Shown in pieces: positions 37,825 through 47,633 of a DNA stretch of 64,000 bases. The DNA is from Micropruina sp. (GTDB taxonomy: Bacteria > Actinomycetota > Actinomycetes > Propionibacteriales > Propionibacteriaceae), in contig JADJTM010000001.1 of NCBI GenBank assembly GCA_016711205.1, forward strand, positions 1,364,001-1,428,000. The letters are read 5' to 3'. The position numbers and the translations under genes were made by a program. Numbering within the stretch: position 1 is the first letter of the stretch; every line of letters begins with the position of its first letter. Under the pieces are notes generated by a model that saw nothing but the letters and a program-made list of their open reading frames with translations, had not been told where the DNA came from and did not search any database.

Positions 37825-40167
37825 ATGATCACCCTCGACGTGAGTTGTATCGGTTTCATGGACTCTGAACCTGTTGGAGGCAACCCGGTGAGCGTGGAGT
37901 TGGCTGTCGCCCCACGGTTCTTCATTCGCCCAAACAATCCTCCCGCTGAGCCGGAGGGGCAGATCGATGTTGAGGCATTCCTTTATGTCGACTACGACCA
38001 AGCTGAGACGTTCAACGCATCGGCAACAGCTGATGAGCAGGGACGAGCCAGGTTCACATTCGACGTTGAGGCCGCGTGGCAGCGGGCCGGCAGGCGCACA
38101 TATCCAGGTCTTGGTCGAGCGAGGGACGTCGTCGGGATGCTCGCGACACGCGTGAACGTCGCGTCGCTGGATCTGTTCAGCGGGCACCGGGTCCTAGTCG
38201 CCCGATCACCGCAAAGCAGTGTCACAGCCACCGTCATCGTCGATCCGGCGAAGATCGTCATCGGCCACGCCACATCGGCGACCGCCAGGGTGCTGTGTTG
38301 GGTACACGCCGCGCCCCATCCGGGTTTCCGCTTCGTTCTGGTCCGTCGCGACTCAGGCGGTGAGCATCGCAGCGATGTGTCCATCTCTAATGACGCCGCA
38401 CACGTGGGATCCGTTCAGTATCGCGGACTCGCACCGGACACCGCCTTCACGCTGTCGCTGATGGCTGTCAACACCGCCAACGGTTCGCAGCAAGAGTTGG
38501 CGCGTGGGAGCTTCCGCACGCGGCCACGAACCCCGACCAAATGGACGATCGACTTCGCCTCCTGCCATCTCCCGACGGACCGTGCATCGTTGCGGCCCTG
38601 GGCTCTACAGGCCAATCGCACTCCTGCGGACCTGCTGATCCTGCTGGGGGACCAGATCTACGGCGACGCCGTGCCCGACCTGACCCCGACGTCGTGGCCA
38701 TGGGTTCGCCGGTACGCCTATCGCTATGAGCGGTTGTGGGCCTACCAGCCGATGCGTAAAGTGCTCAGAAGCACCCCGACCGTCGCCATTTTCGATGATC
38801 ACGAGGTGGTCGACGACTGGGGCGTAGCCGGCGTGGACGAAATCGGGGCGAATCGCCTAGAGGGCGCCCTGGCGGCCTACGAGCGTTTCCAAGGCAACCT
38901 TAACCCGTCCAACCGACTCGACGGCAGGTTCGATTTCGGAATGGTCGACGGTCGGGTGGCGATGTACGTGCTGGATGAGCGGAGCCAGCGCGGTGGGGGC
39001 AGCCCCCACAATGTCCTAGGCCCCGGACAGCTACAGCGCTTCCGGACCTGGTGCCGGGCAAAGCGAACCCAGAACGCGGATGTGGTGCTAATCGGCTCCT
39101 CTGTCCCGCTGGCGTACCTGCCGACCGAACAACTGGAGGATCTGGGCCGCCAGGCAGCGACGGGGGCCGGCGGGCTACTCGGGGCGTTGGCCGGTGGATT
39201 GTTCTTCGGACCTGCGGGCGCGATCGTCGGCGGCTTCGTCGGAGCGGCAGGCGCCGCCCTCGCCTACGACGAGTACACCGAGGACATCCGTGAACCGGAC
39301 CTACAGGACCAGTGGGTGCACGACCGCAACCAACCCGAGCTGGTCGCTCTCCTCGACGAGATCTTCGACTTGGCAGCCGGCGCGCGCCCGGGCCCTACTG
39401 CGCGCCGAGCCCGCGCAGTGTTCGTGCTCAGTGGCGACGTGCACGTCGGGGGGATGCACCTGATCAGGTCCGAGCGCTCTGGAGCCGGACATGACCATCG
39501 ACGCAACCGCATCGTCTACCAGCTGACCAGTTCACCTGTATCCATCGAGCCACCGGATAACGGCTTGCTCAAGCGAATCGTTGAGTCGATCGGCACTGAG
39601 GTCGATCTGGGCGGAGCGGAGTTCCTGACTGAGAATCCCGACCGCAGCGGCGGCCCGTTGGGCACGCATCGGTTCGTGCTCGACTCCAACCACGACGAGT
39701 ATTACGCGGCCGAGTTCCTCGGCGCTCTCCATGAGCGCAACGTGGGCCGCCTAGTGATCGAGAACCTGGGCGAGCGGCGCTACCGGTTCCTCAGTTCGAT
39801 CGACGGCCGCTCAGACAGCCTGGTCGCCATGTTCGACCTGGATCTGGACGCGCCCCAGGTGGCGCCGGTAGACCTTAAAGGGCAAGTGCTGCGCGTGAGC
39901 GGCACCCCCATCGAGCTCCGAGCCAATGACATCGATGGCGGGTTCGGGCCGCCATCGGATCACCTCGATGCCGAAGTAGTCGTGAAACTGGACTCCGCGC
40001 CGGGTCGAGCATTCGGGCTGCAAATGCGTGGTGACGACGCCGAGGCCGCGCATCGGGGCATGCTCAAGCAGCTTCGTGACGCCTTCAACGGTGCGGATCG
40101 AGTGGCCCTCGACTATCGCTGCACCGGCCCACGCAACGGGATCATCATCCGAGTCATCGGCCCATAG
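37825..40167 (+). CDS. PhoD-like (alkaline phosphatase D) metallophosphatase with extra C-terminal domain
   Basis: 780 residues. The N-terminal ~230 residues contain beta domains including a fibronectin-like stretch (SVQYRGLAPDTAFTLSLMAV). The metallophosphatase core has LLILLGDQIYGDAVPDL (~270), TVAIFDDHEVVDDWGVAGVD (~315) and AVFVLSGDVHVGGMHL (~530), the D-Q-x-Y, DDHE and GDxH metal ligands of PhoD. A glycine-rich hydrophobic segment (GGLLGALAGGLFFGPAGAIV) interrupts the core at ~450. No export signal is seen, unlike classical secreted PhoD. The last ~95 residues (PPSDHLDAEVVVKLDSAPGR) match the next gene. Confidence 0.85.
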   Translation: MITLDVSCIGFMDSEPVGGNPVSVELAVAPRFFIRPNNPPAEPEGQIDVEAFLYVDYDQAETFNASATADEQGRARFTFDVEAAWQRAGRRTYPGLGRARDVVGMLATRVNVASLDLFSGHRVLVARSPQSSVTATVIVDPAKIVIGHATSATARVLCWVHAAPHPGFRFVLVRRDSGGEHRSDVSISNDAAHVGSVQYRGLAPDTAFTLSLMAVNTANGSQQELARGSFRTRPRTPTKWTIDFASCHLPTDRASLRPWALQANRTPADLLILLGDQIYGDAVPDLTPTSWPWVRRYAYRYERLWAYQPMRKVLRSTPTVAIFDDHEVVDDWGVAGVDEIGANRLEGALAAYERFQGNLNPSNRLDGRFDFGMVDGRVAMYVLDERSQRGGGSPHNVLGPGQLQRFRTWCRAKRTQNADVVLIGSSVPLAYLPTEQLEDLGRQAATGAGGLLGALAGGLFFGPAGAIVGGFVGAAGAALAYDEYTEDIREPDLQDQWVHDRNQPELVALLDEIFDLAAGARPGPTARRARAVFVLSGDVHVGGMHLIRSERSGAGHDHRRNRIVYQLTSSPVSIEPPDNGLLKRIVESIGTEVDLGGAEFLTENPDRSGGPLGTHRFVLDSNHDEYYAAEFLGALHERNVGRLVIENLGERRYRFLSSIDGRSDSLVAMFDLDLDAPQVAPVDLKGQVLRVSGTPIELRANDIDGGFGPPSDHLDAEVVVKLDSAPGRAFGLQMRGDDAEAAHRGMLKQLRDAFNGADRVALDYRCTGPRNGIIIRVIGP

Positions 40168-40192
40168 CTACATCAAGCGAAAGGAGGCCGAC

Positions 40193-40561
40193 ATGGCCTT
40201 GCTTCAGGCATCTGGGATGCTCACCTTCCTCCGCGTACATGAGACCGGCACAATGTTCGGCCCACCAACCGACAGGATCGACGCCGAAGTGATCTTCGGC
40301 CTTGAGGGTCGTCAAGGAGCGATCGGATTCCAGCTTCGCCCAGACAGGGCGGGTCCAGCGAGACAAGCCATGTTCGACCTACTGCGAGATGCCCTGACAA
40401 ACAAGTGGACGGTGCACACCGACTACGAAATCGATGACGGAAAGCGCAACGGCATCGCCATCCGTATCTGGATCACCCGGCCCCCCGCAGCAACACGTAC
40501 GGAGAGAATGGACGCATCTCCGCTGGTCGTGGTAACCCCGACGCAACGAGATGCTCCATAG
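40193..40561 (+). CDS. Small protein homologous to the C-terminal domain of the preceding PhoD-like protein
   Basis: 122 residues from ATG 40193, with AAGGAGG at 40181-40187. FGPPTDRIDAEVIFGLEGRQ and GFQLRPDRAGPARQAMFDLL align with the PhoD C-terminus (FGPPSDHLDAEVVVKLDSAP, GLQMRGDDAEAAHRGMLKQL), and both end in an NGI-x-IRxxI strand. Twenty-five bases separate the two genes, so they are one operon. Fold and function unknown. Confidence 0.75.
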   Translation: MALLQASGMLTFLRVHETGTMFGPPTDRIDAEVIFGLEGRQGAIGFQLRPDRAGPARQAMFDLLRDALTNKWTVHTDYEIDDGKRNGIAIRIWITRPPAATRTERMDASPLVVVTPTQRDAP

Positions 40562-41030
40562 CGCTTTGGTCAACAGGAACATCGGCACCGAGCCATTGAA
40601 AGCCCGCATGTGCATCGTGTGTTGCTCCGGCTCAGGCAACATCAACGGCGGTGGTTCGGAGCACCCGAACCTGCTCGTTCCGGTCAAGACTGTCCGTCCG
40701 TCGGTGGATGTGACCACCTCCGGCAAACCCGCTAACAGCACGGCGCTCCTCAACTGCGGGGTGCCTGACCGCCCGTGGGGCCTCGCTAGGCAGGAGCACC
40801 GCCGTGGCATCGAGCGCAGTGACGGCGGGACGGGGCCGCGCATGGTGCCGGCGGCCGGTCCAATGCGGCGCCACGGCGGGTCGCCAGGAAAGGAAGCCCA
40901 CCAACAAATGTCCGGTTATGCCGCGGTGCTTGAGAGTAGCCCCAGGCTTTGGCTCCCAAGCGCACGACCGATCTTGAGGCATCGTGGTTGCAGGAGCCGG
41001 CCGATTCGGAGAGTGTACTCAAAAGCGTGG
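40562..41030. other. 470 bases without a supported gene, carrying a dispersed repeat
   Basis: The segment 40906-40941 (ATGTCCGG..TGCCGCGGTG..TGAGAGTAGCC) recurs in related form at 41453, 54759 and 59036. Otherwise only chance frames. Confidence 0.4.
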
Positions 41031-41302
41031 TCAGTCAGGTTTCACGCAAGCGCGGAGCCTGTCGATCTCGGCGAGGAGTCTTGGGATGTCTTGGCGAGCG
41101 TGAGCGATGAAGTCGATGTCTTGCTCCGATGCAATGACGGACGGATTGCTGTCCCAGAAGGAGTGATAGACGTACATGTCCGGTGCCGCGTCGTCCATTC
41201 CGCCGGTGCGGATGAAGTTGTCTCCAACTCCCAAGGCCCCTTCGTGGCGGCCTCCGCCCGGGCTGCCATTTCGGCGAGATCATCATCACTGATCGGGTCC
41301 AT
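41031..41302 (-). pseudogene. Frameshifted small hypothetical gene
   Basis: The frame starts MDPISDDDLAEMAARAEAAT KGPWE at 41302 and continues in another frame as GVGDNFIRTGGMDDAAPDMY and IDFIAHARQDIPRLLAEIDR LRACVKPD. One G appears to be missing near 41229. The R-A-E-A-A-T-x-GPWE start and F-I-A-x-A-R-x-D-x-P-x-LL-x-E end are a pattern common in small phage-encoded proteins. Confidence 0.65.
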
Positions 41303-41542
41303 GTCCCGATTATCCACTCCGCTCGGCTGGCCCAATGGACAGCGAGCGGCAGTCAGCCAGCCCTGGCATCAAGCCCTCCCGTCGGAACTGCCTGACCCGG
41401 GTCGGTACCCTGACCTAAAAGGGCAGCTCGTGGAGCGTGCAACCGGCCGCGAAACATCCGGATCTGCCGCGGTGTGTGAGGGTAGCCTTTCGGCTGGCCG
41501 GCGCCCAAGCACAACCGCCCTCAATTGAGTTCCTAACGAATT

Positions 41543-42400
41543 TCAAGCTGCTTGGGGCGGTTTAGGCTGGTGTTTGGCAGGCCGGGATGTTGGAGCGCTT
41601 TGCGACTCCTGAAGCTCCCGGTCTGCCTTGTGGTTGGTGGCCCGGTACTGCCGGGCCTTGCTCTTCTTCTTCGCCACCTGTTGCTGCTCGGTGACGATCT
41701 TCTTGCCTTCGGCCATGGTCAGCGGCGCACCGTCGAGGTCGCGGATCTGGTAGGGCTCGCCACGCCGCCAGCAGGTCGCGATCCGGGTGAGCAGCATGGT
41801 CGCGATGTGACACACGGCCGAGTCGTGGTGCCGGTCGGCGGCCATCAGCCGTTTGTATTTCGCGGCGAGTTGGGGATCGAACCGGCGGGCCTGTTCGGCA
41901 GCCATCCAGGCGGCTTCACGCAGCAGCGGGTCGCCGGCCTTGGTGAGTCCGCCAGGCTTGTCGCTGGTGCCGGACTGGTTCACCTTCGGTACCAGACCGG
42001 CGTAGGAACGGACCGCGGCCAGACTGGTGAACCGGTGCGGGTCACCGAGCCGGCCGGCAATCACCCCGGCGATCACCGGACCGACACCCGGCGCGGAGCG
42101 GATGATCCCGTCCGGGTCGGCCTCGGCATACAGGTTCGCGATCCGTGCGTCCAGATCCGCCATCTGCGCGGTCAGGACCTGGGCCTGTTCGGCCTCGACA
42201 GCGATGTCGGCGGCCAGTTCGGCAAAGTCCATGCCGTCGCCGTCCCACAGCTGCAGGCTCTGGTGGGCTGCGGCGATGAGCTCGGCCGCCTTGCCTTCGC
42301 GCCAGTGCCCGTGGGAGTAGCGGCGCAGGAACCGGCCCAAACGGGCTTGTCCGAGCCGGATCACCAGGTTCGGATCGGCGTAGCGGGCGAGGAACGGGGG
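41543..42400 (-). pseudogene. IS110-family transposase, N-terminus removed
   Basis: C-terminal ~285 residues with the Transposase_20 domain: IIRSAPGVGPVIAGVIAGRL, HRFTSLAAVRSYAGLVPKVN, QSGTSDKPGGLTKAGDPLLR. The frame is still open (ARYADPNLVIRLGQARLG) up to 42400 where an IS256-type element begins. The DEDD N-terminal domain is absent on the far side, so it has been deleted. Confidence 0.88.
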
Positions 42401-43751
42401 TGTCAGATGGTCTGTGTGGGAGGGGTCCCTGACTCAAGGGAGTAGAGACTGTGACGATGACGACGAACGACGAGACTGTGTCGGGGCCGTTGGGGCCGCT
42501 GGAGGGTGCTCGCCCGTCGGCGCGGGAGGCGATCCAGGACATGTTGGATGCCGGCCTGCTGGACGACTTGATGGGCCGGATCGACGACGGCGACCTGCAG
42601 CTGACCGGGGATGGCGGTTTCATCCCGGAAATGATCAAGGCCGTTCTCGAGCGTGGATTGGGCGCCGAGTTGACCTCGCATCTGGGTTAGCGGAAAGGCG
42701 ACCCGGCGGGTCGGGCGGTGCCGAATTCCCGGAATGGGACGACCCCGAAAACGGTGCATTCCGCGGTCGGGTCGATTCCGTTGGACATTCCGCGGGACCG
42801 GAACTCGACCTTCGAGCCCCGGCTGGTGCCCAAGGGCGAGCGGCAGGTCGGCGGGCTGGCTGACATGATCATCAGCCTGTACGCGGGTGGGATGACGATC
42901 CGTGACATCCAGGCCCACCTCGCTCGCACGATCGGCACCGAGTTGTCCCACGAGACGATCAGCAAGATCACCGACGCCGTCCTTGAGGAGGTCAAGGCGT
43001 GGCAGTCCCGGCCGTTGGACCCGGGCTATCCGGTCATCTACCTCGACGCGTTGGTGGTCAAGGTCCGCGACAGCCACCAGGTCCGCAACAAGGCCGCCCA
43101 CATCGCGGTCGGTATCGACCTGGACGGGGTGAAGCACGTCCTCGGAATCTGGGTGCAGACCAGCGAGGGCGCGAAGTTCTGGGCCGGTGTGCTGGCCGAG
43201 CTCCGCAACCGCGGCATCACCGACACACTGATCGTGTGTTGCGACGGTCTGACCGGGTTCCCCGAGGCCATTGAGGCGACCTGGCCGCGAGCGATCGTGC
43301 AAACGTGCACGGTGCACCTGATCCGCGCGTCGATGCGGTTCGTGTCCTACACCGACCGCAAGCGGGTCGCCGCGGCGCTGCGGCCGGTCTACACCGCCCC
43401 CACCGTCGAGGCCGCCGAGACGGCCCTGCTCGAGTTCGCCGGAAGCGACCTGGGTCGTAAATACCCCGCCACCGTCGCTACCTGGGAGGACGCGTGGGAA
43501 CGGTTCATCCCGTTCCTGGAATTCCCACCCGAAGTGAGACGGATCATCTACACGACGAATTCGATCGAATCGCTGAACTACCAGCTGCGCAAGATCATCA
43601 AGAACCGCGGGCATTTCCCCAACGACGACTCGGTCGTGAAACTGCTGTGGCTCGCGATCCGTGACATCGAGGACAAGCGAGCCCGAGCACGCGCCAAGGA
43701 AGCCGGCCGACCCAAGGGCGAGTCCCGCACAGCACCGGGCTACCTCGTAGA

Positions 43752-45204
43752 GAGCAATGATCAGAACCTGTGGATGGCTCTCGGCGGGGTGACGTGAAGC
43801 GGGCGCACCTCCCGAGCAAGATCGAAGTCCATGCAAGTTCTGATCGGGGTCGGCGTTGGCGCGCCGGCTCGGGAAGGTGTGCCCATGCTCAAGGTAGTTC
43901 ACGACGCCGATGCGTCCAACGAGGTGGCCGGTGGGTCGCTGCTTGATGAGATCGTGCGCGACGGTGCCCGGCAGATGCTGGCTGCAGCGCTTCAGGCCGA
44001 GGTCGCCGCCTACGTCGAGGCGTTCACCGACGAGCTCGACGAGCACGGCCGACGACTGGTGGTCCGCAACGGGCACCACAACGAACGGCAGGTGACAACT
44101 GCGGCCGGCGCGATCACGGTCCGCGCGCCGCGGGTCAACGACAAGCGCACCGACCAGGCCACCGGCGAGCGCAAGCGGTTCGCCTCGGCCATCTTGCCGG
44201 CGTGGGCCAGGAAGTCTCCGCGGGTTGCCGAGGTGCTGCCGCTGCTCTACCTGCACGGCCTGTCCTCGGGCGACTTCGGGCCCGCGTTGACGCAGTTCCT
44301 CGGTTCGGCACAGGGACTCTCGCCGGCCACCATCACCCGCCTGACCAAGGACTGGCAAGACGAGGCGGTCGCGTTCAACAAGCGGCCCCTGGCCGGCACC
44401 GACTACGTCTACGTGTGGGTTGACGGGATCCACCTCAAGGTCCGACTCGAACAGGACAAGGTGTGCCTGCTCGTGATGATCGGGGTCCGAGCTGATGGCA
44501 CCAAGGGCTGATTGCGCTCGACGACGGTCAACGCGAGTCCACCGAGTCGTGGGCCGACCTGCTGCGTGGCTGCAAGCGGCGTGGGATGCGGGCACCGGTC
44601 CTCGCCGTCGGCGACGGCGCGTTGGGGTTCTGGGCCGCGGTCCGCACGGTGTTCCCCGAAACCCGTGAGCAGAGGTGCTGGTTCCACAAGATCGCCAACG
44701 TCCTCAACGTCTTGCCGAAGTCGGCGCAGCCCGGCGCGAAGGCCGCGCTCGCGGAGATCTGGAACGCCGAGGACAAGGACCACGCGCGGGCGGCGGTGAA
44801 GGTGTTCGTCGCCGACTACGGCACAAAGTGGCCCAAGGCTGCAGCGAAGATCACCGAGGATCTCGACGTGCTCCTGGCCTTCTACGACTACCCCGCCGAG
44901 CACTGGGTCCACCTGCGCACCACCAACCCGATCGAGTCGACCTTCGCCACGGTGCGGCTGCGGCAGCGGGTCACCAAGGGACCCGGCTCGCGAACCGCCG
45001 GGGTCGCCATGGCGTTCAAGCTCATCGAGTCCGCACAAGCCAGATGGCGCGCCGTCAACGCACCCCACCTCGTCGCACTCGTCCGCGCCGGCGCGACGTT
45101 CAAGAACGGCATCCTCGTCGAACGAGACGACGAACCGAGCCACGAATCAGGAAGCGATCAACAAGCCGCGTGACACGCCGATCCACAGGTCTTGACTATT
45201 GCTC
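43752..45204 (+). mobile_element. IS256-family element B (1453 bp) inserted in element A
   Basis: Flanked by CCTCGTAGA at 43743-43751 and 45205-45213. Inverted ends GAGCAATGATCAGAACCTGT and GAGCAATAGTCAAGACCTGT. Confidence 0.93.
43885..45173 (+). pseudogene. IS256-family transposase B with a one-base deletion
   Basis: Start at ATG 43885 after GGAAGG. Reads to IGVRADGTKG then TGA; relatives read GTKELIALDDG. One base is missing near 44506, after which the other frame continues (MRAPVLAVGDGALGFWAAVR, RCWFHKIANVLNVLPKSAQP, LRTTNPIESTFATVRLRQRV) to 45173. First D in YVYVWVDGIHLKVRLEQDKV. Of a different subgroup than A. Confidence 0.9.
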
Positions 45205-45335
45205 CCTCGTAGAAGGCGCCACCACCCAAGGCTGGAAGGCCGCCCTCGGCGCCCTCCTCATCGCCTTCCCCAACCGACTCGACAACCACATCAACTGAAA
45301 GTGAACCGACCCACTCACACACAGACAACTTGACA

Positions 45336-45508
45336 GGCTCGCGTGTCAACCTTGGGCATCGGGACGGTGTGAGTGCGGCGGAACCGGCCACCCTCACCCT
45401 CGACACCACCCTTCTCATGGGCCCCCTCCACGCCGGGACGGCAGTAGAACACGTCGAAGCCGTAGTGGGACCTGAACAGCACCCACCGGTCCGATTCGAC
45501 CCTCGTGA
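45336..45508 (-). pseudogene. IS21-family IstA fragment (middle part)
   Basis: About 55 residues: SDRWVLFRSHYGFDVFYCRP, GVEGAHEKGGVEGEGGRFRR, THTVPMPKVDT. The G-V-E-G-A-H-E-K-G-G-V-E glutamate motif is the third catalytic segment of IstA. Bounded by IS256 elements on both sides. Confidence 0.88.
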
Positions 45509-45636
45509 GTTGAGTCCCCGATAGTGGTGTAGCGCGGTCGTCGAGATCGTCACCGGCGTGTACGTCGGACGAAGACGCGGCCACCGCGTGATCCTTCGAG
45601 TTCACCTTCCACAGATCTCTCGAACGGAACATCACG

Positions 45637-46398
45637 ATGACCGCTCCACACATTGTCGACCCCGCTGGCTTGCTCGGCGAAGCCCTCGTCGAAGCCTCCC
45701 CTGATCTGATGCGCTCGCTGCTTCAGACAATGATCAACGCCTTGCTGTCCGCGGACGCCGACTCCGTCGTCGGCGCCGAATGGGGTCGCCCGTCGGCGGG
45801 CCGGACCGCGCAGCGCAACGGCTACCGCCACCGTGACTTGGACACCCGGGTTGGCACCATCGACGTCGCGATCCCCAAGCTCCGCAGGGGCACCTACTTC
45901 CCCGAATGGCTCCTCGAGCGCCGCAAGCGGTCCGAAGCAGCGCTGATCACCGTGGTCGCCGACTGCTACCTCGCCGGGGTCAGCACCCGGCGGATGGACA
46001 AGCTGGTCAAGACCTTGGGCATCGACTCGCTGTCAAAGTCCCAGGTCTCTCGGATGGCCACCGAGCTGGACTCGATTGTCGAGGACTTCCGCCACCGGCC
46101 TCTCGGCGATGCTGGGCCGTTCACCTTCGTCACCGCTGACGCGCTCACGATGAAGGTTCGCGAGGGCGGCCGGGTCATCAACGCCGTCGTGCTGCTGGCG
46201 ACTGGGGTCAACAGCGACGGCCATCGCGAGATCCTCGGCATGCGAGTGGCCACAGCTGAGACCGGTGCGGCGTGGAACGAGTTCTTCGCCGACCTGGTCG
46301 CCCGGGGCCTGACCGGGGTTCGGCTGGTCACCAGCGACGCCCACGCCGGCCTGCGGGAGGCGATCGCCGCGAACCTGCCCGGCGCCGCCTGGCAGCGG
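45637..46398 (+). pseudogene. IS256-family transposase C, N-terminal part
   Basis: About 254 residues, close relative of the 35928 transposase: MTAPHIVDPAGLLGEALVEA, FTFVTADALTMKVREGGRVI, VRLVTSDAHAGLREAIAANL, ending PGAAWQR. The third catalytic residue is lost; the frame runs on by chance through antisense sequence of element D. Confidence 0.9.
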
Positions 46399-47063
46399 GC
46401 GACCAGGTCGCGGAAGAACGCGAGCCAACCGGCGCCGTCCTCGCTGGTGGTGACCTGCACGCCGAGGATCTCGCGGTGCCCGTCAGCGTTGACGCCGGTG
46501 GCAACCAGCACGTGCACCGGCACCACCCGCCCGCCTTCGCGGACCTTGAGCACGAGCGCGTCGGCGGCGACGAACGTGAACGGTCCAGCGTCCTCCAGTC
46601 GACGGGTGCGGAACTGTTCGACGTGCTCGTCGAGCTCCTTGGCCATCACCGAGACTTGCGACTTCGACAGGCCGGTGATCCCGAGGGTCTGGACGAGCTT
46701 GTCCATCCGTCGGGTGGAGACGCCGAGCAGGTAGCAGGTCGCCACCACGCTGGTGAGTGCTCGTTCGGCGCGCTTGCGGCGTTCGAGCAGCCACTCCGGA
46801 TACAGCGACCCGGCGCGGAGCTTGGGGACCGCGACGTCGAGGGTGCCGACGCGGGTGTCGAGGTCGCGGTGGCGGTAGCCGTTGCGGTAGTTCACCCGCT
46901 CCGGGGGCCGTTCGCCGTAGCCGGCGCCGCACACCGCGTCGGCCTGGGCGGACAGCAGTGCGTTGACGAACGTGGTGAGCAGGTCCCGCATCAGGTCAGG
47001 GCTCGCCTGGGACAGCTGCTCGTCGAGGAAGCGGGCAGGGTCGATACTGGGCACAGCGGTCAT
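46399..47063 (-). pseudogene. IS256-family transposase D, N-terminal part
   Basis: About 220 residues from ATG 47063: MTAVPSIDPARFLDEQLSQA, VNYRNGYRHRDLDTRVGTLD, FTFVAADALVLKVREGGRVV, ending FFRDLVAR at the junction. Only the first catalytic D remains. A chance fusion frame continues into the antisense of C. Confidence 0.9.
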
Positions 47064-47135
47064 CGTCGTGGTTCCTTCTTCGAGTCGGTTTTCGCAGATC
47101 ACTCGAAGGATCCACCCGGTGGCCGCGCCTACGTT

Positions 47136-47466
47136 GGAGGCACGCGCTCACTCAGGTCCGTCGTACACCACTCTGCTGGACTCCACTCTGTTTCCCGGCC
47201 AGGGCGGGGGACACATCTGGCACTCCGGCATGAGCAGCTACTTCAACAAGGCCAAGCACGCCGCTGGCCGCGACGACCTGCGCTGGCACGACCTTCGCCA
47301 CACGGGCGCGACCCTTGCTGCGCAGGTCGGCGCAACCACGGCGGAACTGCAAGCCCGGCTTGGGCACTCCACCACGGTCGCGGCTCAGCTCTACCAGCAC
47401 GCAGCGAAGGACCGCGACCGCCTCATCTCCGAGCGGCTCTCGCGCCTAGTTGAGAGAAGCGAGTGA
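47136..47466 (+). pseudogene. Tyrosine integrase, C-terminal fragment
   Basis: About 105 residues: LFPGQGGGHIWHSGMSSYFN, KAKHAAGRDDLRWHDLRHTG (HxxR), ATTAELQARLGHSTTVAAQL (LGH) and YQHAAKDRDRLI (Tyr). The first arginine and lysine regions are missing. Different lineage from the integrase at 11485. Confidence 0.9.
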
Positions 47467-47633
47467 GTGGCCAAGCGCAACACTGCGCGCTCGGTGTGCC
47501 GATCGCACTGTCCACCCGTTCCGGCACGCAATTAGTGGCAGCGTCAAACGCATTGTGGGGTTTGTCAGACGGGGCCGGCCCGTCTTGAGGCATGCCCAGC
47601 TCGTGAACTGTCGATCACCAGGGCCATTACCCT

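Larger units (their letters stand above)
42451..45298 (+). pseudogene. IS256-family transposase A: nonsense codon plus insertion
   Basis: The N-terminal part ends at TAG 42688-42690 (HLG-stop-RKGDPAGRAV, where relatives have tyrosine). The rest runs on in the same frame with DDE motifs GYPVIYLDALVVKVRDSHQV, DTLIVCCDGLTGFPEAIEA and TTNSIESLNYQLRKIIKNRG. After GYLVE (43751) element B intervenes; the C-terminus resumes at 45214 as GATTQGWKAALGALLIAFPN RLDNHIN. Confidence 0.88.
42401..45335 (+). mobile_element. IS256-family element A, interrupted by element B
   Basis: Left end TGTCAGATGGTCTGTGTGGG and, inverted at the right, TGTCAAGTTGTCTGTGTGTG. Without the inserted B (43752-45204 plus one duplication) it is about 1.47 kb. 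Its left flank is IS110 and its right flank IS21 sequence with no matching duplication, so one flank has been lost. Confidence 0.82.
45509..47135. mobile_element. Two IS256-type halves joined head to head
   Basis: The left half (from 45509) has the same left end as the element at 35795 and reads rightwards; the right half reads leftwards from about 47135. They meet at 46394-46399 with GCGG-type microhomology. Neither retains its C-terminal coding part. Confidence 0.8.

Noticed and set aside
42403..44595. 730-codon minus-strand ORF
   Set aside because: Antisense to two IS256 transposase genes, with no recognisable domain.
45966..47102. 378-codon minus-strand ORF as a single transposase
   Set aside because: Its last third is antisense of the neighbouring IS256 half; it is a chance read-through at a recombination joint.
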